Below are positions 15,865 to 24,136 of a DNA stretch of 32,285 bases, piece by piece (position 1 is the stretch's first letter; each line of letters opens with the position of its first letter). The position numbers and the translations under genes were made by a program. The stretch comes from Draconibacterium orientale (GTDB taxonomy: Bacteria > Bacteroidota > Bacteroidia > Bacteroidales > JAADGE01). The stretch lies in assembly GCA_020721645.1 (NCBI GenBank), contig DYMH01000029.1, forward strand, positions 1 to 32,285. Direction: 5' to 3'. Below the pieces are notes generated by a model, which was not told the origin of the DNA, searched no databases, and saw nothing but the letters and a program-made list of their open reading frames with translations.

Positions 15865-16971
15865 ATGAAAAATAACTATTTTTCACTTTCATTTTTAACA
15901 ATATTTTTGGCAGTTTCGTGTATGAACGATGATTCAGCACAAGATTTTCAGAAAAATTTAAAACATCACGGAATTGGCGTTTTTATTGTAAACGAAGGAA
16001 ATTTCATGTACGGAAACGCCTCTCTTTCGTTTTACGATGCCCGAAATAAAACGGTTGAAAACGATATTTTCTATAACACAAACGGACTGCCGCTCGGCGA
16101 TGTTGCACAATCGATGGTAATCGTTGATTCAACGGCTTTTGTTGTAATAAATAATTCGGGCAAAATATACATGCTCAACTTAAACACTTTTAAATATATC
16201 GGAAAAATTACGGGGCTGACTTCTCCTCGATATTTCCTCCCCATTTCTTCAACAAAAGCCTATATTTCAGATTTATACGCAAAATCAATAAGCGTTATCA
16301 ATCCAAAAACGGGGTTTAAAATTGGTTCGATTGATGTAAATAATAACAATCTGCAATTTTATCAACACCCAACCGAACACATGGTGATTTCCGGAAAATA
16401 TGTTTATGTAAATTGTCATTCGTTCGACGATAAAATTCTTAAAATCGACTCGGAAACCGATAAACTTACTGATTCATTAACAGTTACAAAGCAACCAAAC
16501 AGCATGGTTTTGGATAAAAACGACAAACTTTGGGTTTTGTCCGACGGCGGATTTCCGGAAAGCCCTTACGGACAAGTAAATGCAGCCATTTCGCTTGTCG
16601 ATTTAAGTACATTTTCAACCGAAAAAACAATGGTTTTTACAGATTCCCATTCGACACCTAAATCCCTGTATATCAATAAATCAAAAGACACACTCTACTA
16701 TATTATCAACAATTCAGTTTCTCCGAACATTTCGGGTGTTTACCGTTTGGCGATTGATGAAAATTCTCTTCCCCAACAAGCAATTATTCCGTCCGACAAC
16801 CATCTTTTTTACTCTCTTGCAATCGACCCCGAAAATTCGGATATATATGTTGCCGATGCCAAAAATTATATGCAACGCGGTGATATTTACCGATTTTCGC
16901 CAAACTGCACACCAATAGATACATTTCAGGTTGGAATTATTCCGGGCGGCTTTTGTTTTAAAGCAAAATAA
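15865..16971 (+). CDS. btuG: Surface lipoprotein with YncE-like beta-propeller, BtuG-type
   Basis: 368 residues. The lipobox LAVSC gives a lipidated C19, and the acidic MNDDS after it resembles the Bacteroidetes surface-export signal, so the protein should face outward. From ~35 on there are repeated propeller blades, for example GKIYMLNLNTFKYIGKITG, then AKSISVINPKTGFKIGSIDV, then NDKLWVLSDGG, as in DUF5074/YncE-like proteins. In Bacteroides, BtuG is such a lipoprotein, binds B12 very tightly and sits as a lid on BtuB. It starts 14 bp after the btuB stop, in the riboswitch-controlled operon. Function is assigned from family and context. Confidence 0.85.
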   Translation: MKNNYFSLSFLTIFLAVSCMNDDSAQDFQKNLKHHGIGVFIVNEGNFMYGNASLSFYDARNKTVENDIFYNTNGLPLGDVAQSMVIVDSTAFVVINNSGKIYMLNLNTFKYIGKITGLTSPRYFLPISSTKAYISDLYAKSISVINPKTGFKIGSIDVNNNNLQFYQHPTEHMVISGKYVYVNCHSFDDKILKIDSETDKLTDSLTVTKQPNSMVLDKNDKLWVLSDGGFPESPYGQVNAAISLVDLSTFSTEKTMVFTDSHSTPKSLYINKSKDTLYYIINNSVSPNISGVYRLAIDENSLPQQAIIPSDNHLFYSLAIDPENSDIYVADAKNYMQRGDIYRFSPNCTPIDTFQVGIIPGGFCFKAK

Positions 16972-16994
16972 GTTTACAAAGTCGAAAAAATTAA

Positions 16995-17002
16995 TACATT
17001 TG
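16995..17002 (+). promoter_or_regulatory. Candidate -7 element for the PAP2-ROK gene pair
   Basis: TACATTTG matches TAnnTTTG and lies 46 bp upstream of the PAP2 gene, after the btuG stop. The upstream box is only TTTA. If active, it would separate this pair from the B12 operon. Confidence 0.35.
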
Positions 17003-17048
17003 AATTTTATTTCAGCAATATTACGAACACTCATATTAACTGTTCAAA

Positions 17049-17606
17049 ATGTTAGAAACATTACTAAATTTAGATACCGACTTATTAATATTCATCAACA
17101 GCCACCACAATTCATTTTTCGACGGATTTATGAGTTTTATGAGCTCTATTTCGGTTTGGATTCCTTTATATGTTGCGGTAGCCGTTTACTTTTTTGTTAA
17201 AAATTCTTTAAAAACTTCACTCTATATTTTACTTGCTTTTGCAGTCGTATTTGCCATTTCCGATTTTGGCTCGGTACATCTGTTTAAAGAAGTTTTTAAA
17301 CGCTTGCGACCATGCTACAACCCTGAAATTGTGGACCAACTGCATCTTTTAAAAATGCCCGGCGGACACTACGGTTTCATTTCATCTCATGCCGCCAATG
17401 GTTTTGGCTTTGCCGTATTATCGCTTTTGTTTATAAAGGATAAAATCTTCACAATTATTATACTTTTATGGGCATCGACAGTGGCTTTCAGCAGAGTTTA
17501 CCTCGGCGTACATTATCCCGGCGACGTGTTGTTTGGAGCGTTGTGGGGAATTTTAGATGCTTTTTTGGTTTATTATTTGTATAAATTGTTTGTACGAAAA
17601 AAATAA
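17049..17606 (+). CDS. PAP2-family membrane phosphatase
   Basis: 185 residues with about five membrane spans. The three phosphatase motifs are KEVFKRLRP (the K-x6-RP motif), SSHAANGF (usually PSGH; here SSHA with the catalytic histidine kept) and SRVYLGVHYPGDV (the SR-x5-H-x3-D motif). Members remove phosphate from lipid pyrophosphates such as undecaprenyl pyrophosphate, or from phosphatidic acid or phosphatidylglycerol phosphate, on the outer face of the inner membrane. The substrate cannot be told from the sequence. It ends 8 bp before the ROK kinase gene, so the two are probably co-transcribed. Confidence 0.92.
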   Translation: MLETLLNLDTDLLIFINSHHNSFFDGFMSFMSSISVWIPLYVAVAVYFFVKNSLKTSLYILLAFAVVFAISDFGSVHLFKEVFKRLRPCYNPEIVDQLHLLKMPGGHYGFISSHAANGFGFAVLSLLFIKDKIFTIIILLWASTVAFSRVYLGVHYPGDVLFGALWGILDAFLVYYLYKLFVRKK

Positions 17607-17614
17607 ATTGGGCT

Positions 17615-18562
17615 ATGGAAAATAAATTGACAGTCGGCATAGACATTGGAGGCACAAATACCGTATTTGGCATTGTAGATAACAATGGAAATATAACATT
17701 TCGTGGCGAAGTAAGAACTGCCGAATATCTTGATGTTGAAGAATTTGTAAAGACAATTTCGACAAAAATAAAACATTTTTTGAGCAACGACCAACGCAAA
17801 AATCTTGTTGGTGTTGGTATTGGTGCACCAAACGGAAATTTTTTTACCGGGAATATCGAATTTGCACCAAACCTACCTTGGAAAGACATTGTTCCGCTGG
17901 CAGAAATGTTTCGCAAAGAATTAGATGTGCCCGTTACCATTACCAACGATGCCAACGCAGCGGCTATCGGCGAAAAGATTTTTGGCGGTGCCAAAGAAAT
18001 GAACGATTTTGTGGTGCTGACTTTGGGCACCGGACTGGGAAGCGGAATATATGTAAACGGTAAAATTATGTACGGTGCCGACGGAAATGCAGGCGAATAC
18101 GGACATATCACATTTGTTCCGGGCGGAAGGCTTTGCGGTTGCGGTCGCAGAGGCTGTTTGGAAACCTACGTTTCGGCAACCGGAATAAAACGCAATGTCC
18201 TTCAAATACTTGCAGATACAAACGAAAAATCGATGCTTCGCAATAAATCCATCGAAGATTTATCGGCAAAGGACATTGCATCATTTGCCGATAAAGGCGA
18301 TGTATTGTCAATAAAAGTTTTTCAATATACAGGCGAAATGCTTGGCAAAGCAATCGCGGATATCTTCTCAATTTTCAGCCCGGAAGCCGTATTCCTGTTT
18401 GGCGGCTTGGCAAATGCCGGCGATTTGATTATTGAACCTGCTCGCATGGCTGCCATTCAAAATGCTTTGGAAATACACAAAAACCATATCAAAATCTTAG
18501 TCTCCGAGCTCAACGGGTCAGATGCTGCTATTCTGGGGGCTTCGGCATTAGCTTTTCAGTAA
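17615..18562 (+). CDS. ROK-family sugar kinase (probable glucokinase)
   Basis: 315 residues, full length for ROK kinases. The ATP phosphate-binding loop is IDIGGTNTVFGIVD near the start, the sugar-binding NDANAAAIGE lies near 110, and the second glycine loop is LTLGTGLGSGI. The ROK zinc site is present: H164 in EYGHI and the cysteines of CGCGRRGC (about 175-182). The E-x-GH segment binds sugar hydroxyls. There is no N-terminal helix-turn-helix, so it is an enzyme and not a ROK repressor. Likely reaction: ATP-dependent phosphorylation of glucose at C6, though other hexoses, including N-acetylmannosamine, are possible. It lies 8 bp downstream of the PAP2 gene and ends before a bidirectional terminator. 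Confidence 0.92.
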   Translation: MENKLTVGIDIGGTNTVFGIVDNNGNITFRGEVRTAEYLDVEEFVKTISTKIKHFLSNDQRKNLVGVGIGAPNGNFFTGNIEFAPNLPWKDIVPLAEMFRKELDVPVTITNDANAAAIGEKIFGGAKEMNDFVVLTLGTGLGSGIYVNGKIMYGADGNAGEYGHITFVPGGRLCGCGRRGCLETYVSATGIKRNVLQILADTNEKSMLRNKSIEDLSAKDIASFADKGDVLSIKVFQYTGEMLGKAIADIFSIFSPEAVFLFGGLANAGDLIIEPARMAAIQNALEIHKNHIKILVSELNGSDAAILGASALAFQ

Positions 18563-18732
18563 TTTTATAAGTAATGGTTAATTATAAAATGGTTAATGAA
18601 ATAATAATTTGATTTTTGAAAGAATACGGACATTAAAAATTCAAATAAATCTGTTCATTACTTATCGAGGACCTTTTTTTACTACCATTAAAACTAAATC
18701 TACTGATGAGTCGATCGCAACAAACAAAAATA

Positions 18733-18763
18733 AAAAACGCCCCAAAAAGGAGCGTTTTTTTTA
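18733..18763. terminator. Bidirectional intrinsic terminator between the ROK kinase and gdhA
   Basis: AAAAACGC-CCC-AAAAA-GG-A-GCGTTTTT forms a stem with one mismatch, with A and T runs on either side so that it works on both strands. It lies 15 bp from the gdhA stop and 170 bp from the ROK kinase stop. The 215-bp gap holds nothing else recognisable. Confidence 0.75.
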
Positions 18764-18777
18764 ATACTATATAAAAT

Positions 18778-20118
18778 CTAAACTAATCCTTGAGCAAGCA
18801 TTGCATCGGCAACTTTAACGAAACCTGCAATATTGGCACCTTTTACATAATCGACAGTTCCGTCGGCTTGTTTTCCAAATTTAACACAAGCTGCGTGAAT
18901 ATCAATCATAATTTTATGTAATTTTTGATCAACTTCTTCGGCAGTCCAATTGTATCTCATCGAATTTTGGCTCATTTCCAAACCTGATGTTGCAACACCG
19001 CCTGCGTTTGAAGCCTTTCCGGGAGAGAACAAAATTTTTGCTTTATGAAATACTTCAACAGCTTCGGGCGTACAAGGCATATTAGCCCCTTCGCCAACGC
19101 ATATAACTCCATTTTTCACCAAAGTTTTTGCATCTTCCTCGTTCAATTCATTTTGAATAGCACAAGGTAAAGCAATATCAACTTTTTGTTCCCAAGGACG
19201 TTTGCCTGCTACGAATTTTGCTCCGAATTTTTTAGCATAAGGTTCAACAATATCATTGTTAGAAGCTCTTAATTCGAGCATAAATTCAATTTTTTCGCCC
19301 GAAATACCGGCTTCATCATAAATATATCCATCGGGACCCGAAATTGTAACAACCTTTCCGCCCAATTGTGTTGCTTTAATTGTTGCACCCCAAGCAACAT
19401 TTCCAAAACCCGAAACAGCAACAGTTTTGCCTTTGAAACTTTCGCCTTTGGTAGCTAACATTTCCTGTGAGAAATACACATTACCAAATCCCGTAGCTTC
19501 CGGACGAATCAAGCTTCCGCCCCATTCCAATCCTTTTCCTGTCAATACGCCCGAAAAATCTTTCGATAATTTCTTATATTGACCAAATAAAAATCCTATT
19601 TCGCGACCGCCAACGCCGATATCACCTGCCGGAACATCAATATTCGGACCAATATGACGGTATAATTCCGACATGAAAGATTGGCAAAAACGCATCACTT
19701 CATTGTCCGATTTACCTTTCGGATTAAAATCCGAACCACCTTTTGCACCGCCCATGGGCAAAGTAGTCAAACTGTTTTTCAAGATTTGCTCAAAACCTAA
19801 AAATTTCAATATGCTCAAATTCACACTCGGATGAAAACGTAATCCACCTTTGTATGGACCGATTGCACTGTTAAATTGAACACGGTATCCGCGATTCACT
19901 TGTATTTCGCCGTTATCGTCCAACCACAACACTCTGAAAGAAATTGTTCTTTCCGGCTCGGTCATCCGTTCCAAAATCTTGGCGGTTTTGTACTTCGGAT
20001 TTTCTTCGATAAAAGGAATTATAGTTTCAGCTACTTCTCTAACTGCTTGATGAAATTCTTTTTCACCCGGATTTTTGGCAATAACGCCTTCCATGAATTT
20101 ATTAACTTTTTCTACCAT
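18778..20118 (-). CDS. gdhA: NADP-specific glutamate dehydrogenase
   Basis: 446 residues, matching the hexameric class I bacterial enzymes (E. coli GdhA is 447). It makes glutamate from 2-oxoglutarate and ammonium with NADPH. The glutamate-binding region reads GPYKGGLRFHPSVN and PMGGAKGGSDFNPKGKS, with the catalytic lysine in the second. PAGDIGVGGREIGFLFGQYK is the conserved hinge region, and a Rossmann nucleotide-binding motif appears as VAVSGFGNVAWG. The gene stands alone on the minus strand, divergent from the dehydrogenase operon, with its own promoter match. NADP preference is inferred from similarity to GdhA, not from a diagnostic residue. Confidence 0.95.
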   Translation of the reverse strand: MVEKVNKFMEGVIAKNPGEKEFHQAVREVAETIIPFIEENPKYKTAKILERMTEPERTISFRVLWLDDNGEIQVNRGYRVQFNSAIGPYKGGLRFHPSVNLSILKFLGFEQILKNSLTTLPMGGAKGGSDFNPKGKSDNEVMRFCQSFMSELYRHIGPNIDVPAGDIGVGGREIGFLFGQYKKLSKDFSGVLTGKGLEWGGSLIRPEATGFGNVYFSQEMLATKGESFKGKTVAVSGFGNVAWGATIKATQLGGKVVTISGPDGYIYDEAGISGEKIEFMLELRASNNDIVEPYAKKFGAKFVAGKRPWEQKVDIALPCAIQNELNEEDAKTLVKNGVICVGEGANMPCTPEAVEVFHKAKILFSPGKASNAGGVATSGLEMSQNSMRYNWTAEEVDQKLHKIMIDIHAACVKFGKQADGTVDYVKGANIAGFVKVADAMLAQGLV

Positions 20119-20218
20119 AACTGTAAATAATAAATAAATAAATTAATTGGTTGTTATTTAGTCTTTTGTGTATTCTAACGCTTGCTTTTGTGTTTGGCAT
20201 GTCGATTGAAATACAACG

Positions 20219-20248
20219 CAAAAATAGATTTTTTTTCACAATTGCAAA
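20219..20248 (-). promoter_or_regulatory. Candidate gdhA promoter
   Basis: On the minus strand TTTG (20248..20245), an 18-bp spacer and TATTTTTG (20226..20219) fit the Bacteroidetes consensus. It lies about 100 bp upstream of the gdhA start. The 364-bp divergent region 20119-20482 otherwise holds only AT-rich sequence and the promoter of the opposite operon. Confidence 0.5.
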
Positions 20249-20424
20249 CGTTTTCGGGAATATTTTTTATTGTTTATATATCTTGTTTTTCAGACAATTA
20301 GCATTTTAAAAAGATGTTAAGAAACAGATATTGATATAAGTCAGATTTTTGACAGTGATTTTTTGTAAGGAATTTCCGATATCTAATAATATGCAAAAAT
20401 AAATATGTTACACAGCATATTTTT

Positions 20425-20455
20425 TTTGTATTAATAAAAATACATTATATCTTTG
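20425..20455 (+). promoter_or_regulatory. Bacteroidetes-type promoter of the pyruvate dehydrogenase operon
   Basis: TTTG (20425-20428), a 19-bp spacer and TATCTTTG (20448-20455) match the consensus exactly, 27 bp upstream of the first start codon. The -7 box is identical to that of the B12 operon. Confidence 0.75.
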
Positions 20456-20482
20456 TTTAGAATCAATCTAAATTAAAACAAC

Positions 20483-21574
20483 ATGTTCAACACGTATAAT
20501 CCACTGAATAACAGTATGTTCAGAATTATGGATAATTTTGGTAAAATCATTAATACTGATTATTTTCCGGATTTATTAGATGAAGAAATTCTGAAAGCCT
20601 ATCATGATATGCTTTTTGCACGTACTGCCGACCTGATGACAGTTTCGTATCAACGACAAGGTCGTATTTACACATATCCGCCCAATTACGGGCAGGAAGC
20701 AATTGCCGGAGCTGCCGGAAAAATTATTCAAGATGACGATTGGCTTGTTCCGGCTTTTCGCGAAATGGGAGCATATCTGGCAAAAGGTGCTACTTTGAAA
20801 GAAATATTCCTCGTTTTCATGGGATACGAAGACGGTTCAAAATTTGAATATGCCAAAAATATGTTGCCCACATCGGTTCCGATAGCCTCACAACTGCTTC
20901 ATGCCGTTGGAATTGGCTACGAAATAAAACTCCGGAAAAAAAATCAGGCAGTTTTTACCTTCGTGGGCGATGGCGGAACATCGGAAGGTGATTTTCACGA
21001 AGCTCTTAATTTTGCCGGGGTTTGGAAAGTTCCGGTGATTTTTATCGTTCAAAATAATCAATACGGAATTTCAACTCCGTTTCGAGTTCAAACTGCTTCC
21101 GACGGTATTGCAATAAAATCAATTGCATACGGAATAAAAGGAATTCAAGTGGACGGAAACGATTTTTTTGCAATGTTCGCAGCATTGAAAAATGCGTCTC
21201 AGTATGCCAAATCGGGAAACGGTCCGGTTTTAATCGAAGCCGTTACCTACCGCAAAGGCCCGCACACAACTTCCGACGACCCAACAAAGTACAGAACCAA
21301 AGAGGAAGAAACAGAATGGGACGAAAAAGACCCTCTGAAAAGATTAAAAGCATTTTTGAATGATAAAAAATTAATCGATGAAAAGGCTGAAGAAATTCTC
21401 ATCGAACAATATATAGCTGAAATAGACAGACAGTTCTCCGAAGCCGAAAATTATCCGAAATATCCTCTGAATGATGTTTTTGATTATCTCTACGATGAAA
21501 TGCCCGAAGATTTGAAAGAACAAAAACGCGAGCACGAAAAATTTCTGAAATGGAAGGAAAATTTGAAAATGTGA
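20483..21574 (+). CDS. pdhA: Pyruvate dehydrogenase E1 component, alpha subunit
   Basis: 363 residues. The thiamine pyrophosphate motif begins at G162: GDGGTSEGDFHEALNFAGVW and on to VQNNQYGIS. The front QRQGRIYTYPPNYGQEA and late GPHTTSDDPTKYR are close to Gram-positive-type PdhA, favouring pyruvate over branched-chain 2-oxo acids. With the beta subunit it decarboxylates pyruvate and passes the acetyl group to the E2 lipoyl arm. An ATG at 20483 is used; an internal ATG at 20516 also exists. The last codons (KWKENLKM) and the stop lie within a low-complexity GAAAATTTG-like repeat, suggesting that the C-terminus was reshaped by repeat sequence. A branched-chain 2-oxo acid dehydrogenase remains possible. 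Confidence 0.85.
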   Translation: MFNTYNPLNNSMFRIMDNFGKIINTDYFPDLLDEEILKAYHDMLFARTADLMTVSYQRQGRIYTYPPNYGQEAIAGAAGKIIQDDDWLVPAFREMGAYLAKGATLKEIFLVFMGYEDGSKFEYAKNMLPTSVPIASQLLHAVGIGYEIKLRKKNQAVFTFVGDGGTSEGDFHEALNFAGVWKVPVIFIVQNNQYGISTPFRVQTASDGIAIKSIAYGIKGIQVDGNDFFAMFAALKNASQYAKSGNGPVLIEAVTYRKGPHTTSDDPTKYRTKEEETEWDEKDPLKRLKAFLNDKKLIDEKAEEILIEQYIAEIDRQFSEAENYPKYPLNDVFDYLYDEMPEDLKEQKREHEKFLKWKENLKM

Positions 21575-21620
21575 AAATGCGGAAATTGGAAAATATGTGA
21601 ATGTGGAAATTTGAGAATGA
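21552..21620. repeat. Degenerate short repeat of GAAAATTTG / GAAAATGTG type
   Basis: About seven loosely repeated 8-10-bp units (GGAAAATTTG, AAAATGTG, AAAATGCGG and similar) run from the last codons of the E1 alpha gene to just before the E1 beta gene. A related stretch occurs near 25915-25940. It is non-coding apart from the first units. Confidence 0.5.
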
Positions 21621-21635
21621 ATAAAAAACAAAAAA

Positions 21636-22613
21636 ATGAAAATAATGAACATGGTCAACGCAATCAATGATGCGTTGGATATCAAACTAAAAGAAGATGA
21701 ATCTGTAATCGTTTACGGCGAAGATGTGGGTGTTGAAGGTGGAGTGTTTCGTGTTACGGAAGGACTTCAACTCAAATACGGTGCGGAGCGTGTTTTCGAC
21801 TCACCGCTTGCCGAATCAGGAATCGTAGGAACGGCCGTTGGCATGGCTGTTGCAGGTTTGCGTCCGGTAGTGGAAATGCAATTTTGCGGATTCGTATATC
21901 CGGCAATGAATCAAATCATTTCGCATGCTTCGCGAATGCACAATCGTTCGCGAGGACGTTTCAAAACTCCGATGGTTATTCGATTTCCGTACGGCGGAGG
22001 TATTAATGCCTTGGAACATCACTCCGAAAGTATGGAAGCACTGTATGGGCATATTCCGGGCGTAAAAGTTGTGATTCCTTCAACACCGCACGATGCCAAA
22101 GGTCTCTTAATATCCGCAATAGAAAGCAACGACACGGTTATTTTTATGGAACCAAAGAGAATTTATCGTGCAATAAAACAAGAAGTCTCGGAAGAAAAAT
22201 TTTCGATTCCGCTCGGAAAAGCACACATTGTATCACAGGGAACCGATGTTACGGTAATTGCATACGGAGCAATGGTTCGCGAAGTTCAAAAAGCCGCCGT
22301 GATGGCAAAAAATGAAGGAATTTCTGTTGAAATTATCGATTTACGAAGTATTTATCCCATTGATAAAGAAACAATCAAGGAGTCTGTAAAGAAAACAGGA
22401 CGGGTTATTACAGTAACAGAAAGTCCGCGAAGTTTTGGTGTGGCATCGGAAATTACTCAAATAGTGAACGAGGAAGTCTTTTTGTATCTCGAAGCCCCGC
22501 CAAAACGTGTTACAAGTTTCGACACCATTGTCCCTTTGCCCAAAGGAGAGCATCATTATATGGTTTCGCCCGAAAAAATTTTTTATGAAATCGAACGAAC
22601 GGTAAAATATTAA
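21636..22613 (+). CDS. pdhB: Pyruvate dehydrogenase E1 component, beta subunit
   Basis: 325 residues, the usual length for separate E1 beta subunits. Family marks are VIVYGEDVGVEGGVFRVTEG near the start, RVFDSPLAESGIVGTAVGMA and FPYGGGINALEHHSESMEAL, then VIAYGAMV and a transketolase C-terminal segment VEIIDLRSIYPID. It forms the heterotetrameric E1 with the alpha subunit encoded 61 bp upstream and contributes to the thiamine pyrophosphate site. The E2 gene follows 74 bp downstream in the same operon. Confidence 0.92.
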   Translation: MKIMNMVNAINDALDIKLKEDESVIVYGEDVGVEGGVFRVTEGLQLKYGAERVFDSPLAESGIVGTAVGMAVAGLRPVVEMQFCGFVYPAMNQIISHASRMHNRSRGRFKTPMVIRFPYGGGINALEHHSESMEALYGHIPGVKVVIPSTPHDAKGLLISAIESNDTVIFMEPKRIYRAIKQEVSEEKFSIPLGKAHIVSQGTDVTVIAYGAMVREVQKAAVMAKNEGISVEIIDLRSIYPIDKETIKESVKKTGRVITVTESPRSFGVASEITQIVNEEVFLYLEAPPKRVTSFDTIVPLPKGEHHYMVSPEKIFYEIERTVKY

Positions 22614-22642
22614 CAGACAAAAGATATGAGAAAATTATTTTT

Positions 22643-22684
22643 TCAATTATCAATTGTCAATTATCAATTGTCAATTATCAATTC
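22643..22684. repeat. Three tandem 14-bp repeats abutting the E2 start codon
   Basis: TCAATTATCAATTG occurs twice perfectly (22643-22656, 22657-22670) and a third time with one change at the end (22671-22684). Three bases later comes the ATG at 22688. The array therefore covers the whole ribosome-binding region. A related sequence lies at 26108-26137, over the end of dnaK. Confidence 0.85.
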
Positions 22685-22687
22685 AAA

Positions 22688-23974
22688 ATGAACTATATAT
22701 TCAAATTTCCTGATATCGGCGAAGGTCTCGATGAAGGAACAATCATCGAATGGCTTGTTAAAAAAGGACAAAAAGTAAAATCGGGCGATTTACTGGTAAC
22801 AATGGAAACCGACAAGGTTGTTGCCGAAATCCCATCGCCCAAAACAGGAACCATAAAAGCCCTTTTCGGCAAACAAGGAGAAATTGTGAAAGTAGGCGAT
22901 GCTCTGGTTGAAATAGAAATCGAAGGCATATCCGGGGCTGAGGCAATGGAGGAAGCTCAAAAATCGGAATTTTCGGCTGTCGAAGAAGAAGGTGCCGGCG
23001 TGGTAGGAACACTCGAAGTTGCCGGAAATAACGCTGTTCTGCCTTCCGGAAAAGAAGGTTTAGAAAATAGCTTGGCAGAGATAAATAAAATTTCGGAAAG
23101 AAAAATTCTTGCAACCCCTGTTGCCCGTGCATTGGCAAAAGATTTGGGAATCGATATCAATCTAATAAAAGGAACCGGACCGGCAGGACGTGTGATGAAA
23201 GAAGATATTTATTCGTTTTCGACGAAAAAAACGTCAATTCCACAACTTGCAGAACATAAAATAATTTCAGAACAAAATTTAACAGAAATTGAACCTCTTT
23301 CGCAAATTCGTAAAACGATAGCGAAAAACATGCTGCTGTCCAAACAGAAAGCCCCTCACATGACGGTTTTCGATGAAGTTGAAATCGGCGAACTCGAAAT
23401 AATCCGAACAAGATATAAAGCAAAATTTGCCGAAAAAGGTGTTAAATTAACTTACCTTGCTTTTGTTGTCAAAGCCGTTGCCCAAGCCTTAAAAATGTAC
23501 AAAAGTCTCAATTCGGAAATGGATTCGGAAAACAACCAAATGCTTTATAAAAAATATTACAATATCGGAATTGCGGTAGATACCGAACGCGGTTTGACGG
23601 TTCCCGTTATCCGAAACGCCGATAAATTAAGTATTTTTGAAATTGCGGATTCCTTACAAATCATTTCGGAAAAAGCACGATACGGTAAATTAACGATGGA
23701 CGACATGAAAGATGGCACTTTTACGATAACGAGCTATGGTTCAATCGGCGGAAAATTTGCTGTACCCATAATAAATTATCCGCAAGCGGGGATTCTCGGA
23801 GTCGGTCGTGTTGCCAAGCAGCCGGTTGTAAAAAACGATGCCTTGACTGTTGGTTTGGTAATGCCGATTTCGATAACTGTCGATCACCGAATTGTGGACG
23901 GCGGCGAAGTTACCCGTTTCCTGAATACGATTTTGGAGTTTTTGAGCGAGCCTGTGGCTTTGATGATGAATTAA
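22688..23974 (+). CDS. pdhC: Dihydrolipoamide acetyltransferase (E2) of pyruvate dehydrogenase
   Basis: 428 residues with the normal order of domains. One lipoyl domain (~1-80) has the lipoylated lysine K43 in METDKVVAE. A flexible linker (~85-135) follows, then a peripheral-subunit-binding domain around ATPVARALAKDLGIDINLIK followed by GTGPAGRVMKEDI (~140-175), then the catalytic acyltransferase domain ending in DHRIVDGGE, with H400 as the active-site histidine. It takes the acetyl group from E1 and gives it to CoA, and it forms the core of the complex. The E3 gene (lipoamide dehydrogenase) is not in the window and must be elsewhere. An intrinsic terminator follows. Confidence 0.93.
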   Translation: MNYIFKFPDIGEGLDEGTIIEWLVKKGQKVKSGDLLVTMETDKVVAEIPSPKTGTIKALFGKQGEIVKVGDALVEIEIEGISGAEAMEEAQKSEFSAVEEEGAGVVGTLEVAGNNAVLPSGKEGLENSLAEINKISERKILATPVARALAKDLGIDINLIKGTGPAGRVMKEDIYSFSTKKTSIPQLAEHKIISEQNLTEIEPLSQIRKTIAKNMLLSKQKAPHMTVFDEVEIGELEIIRTRYKAKFAEKGVKLTYLAFVVKAVAQALKMYKSLNSEMDSENNQMLYKKYYNIGIAVDTERGLTVPVIRNADKLSIFEIADSLQIISEKARYGKLTMDDMKDGTFTITSYGSIGGKFAVPIINYPQAGILGVGRVAKQPVVKNDALTVGLVMPISITVDHRIVDGGEVTRFLNTILEFLSEPVALMMN

Positions 23975-24002
23975 TGAATTAAATTTCAACATCTTTAAAA
24001 TT

Positions 24003-24032
24003 AAAAAACGTTCAGAATTTGAACGTTTTTTT
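24003..24032. terminator. Intrinsic terminator of the pyruvate dehydrogenase operon
   Basis: AAAAAACGTTC (24003-24013), loop AGAATTT, GAACGTTTTTT (24021-24031) is a perfect 11-bp stem with a T tail, 29 bp after the E2 stop. A- and T-runs on both sides let it also serve the converging minus-strand gene. Confidence 0.88.
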
Positions 24033-24100
24033 AATTTATACTAAAAACGGTTAATTTGTTTACTTATAGATGTTTGTAAGCATTTAAAATTCAACACAAT

Positions 24101-24134
24101 CATCACATCAAAAAATCAACCAATCAGAGTATAG
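24101..24134 (+). repeat. Dispersed ~35-bp repeat, copy B
   Basis: It contains CATCACATCAAAAAATCAAC and then CAATCAGAGTATAG. It ends two bases before the stop codon of the minus-strand polyproline protein. Same family as 12137-12174, 28681-28714 and 29944-29980. Confidence 0.6.
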
Positions 24135-24136
24135 TT

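Noticed and set aside
17488-18111. 207-codon minus-strand open frame across the PAP2 and ROK genes
   Set aside because: It overlaps two genes with intact motifs and is rich in P and S as expected of an antisense shadow.
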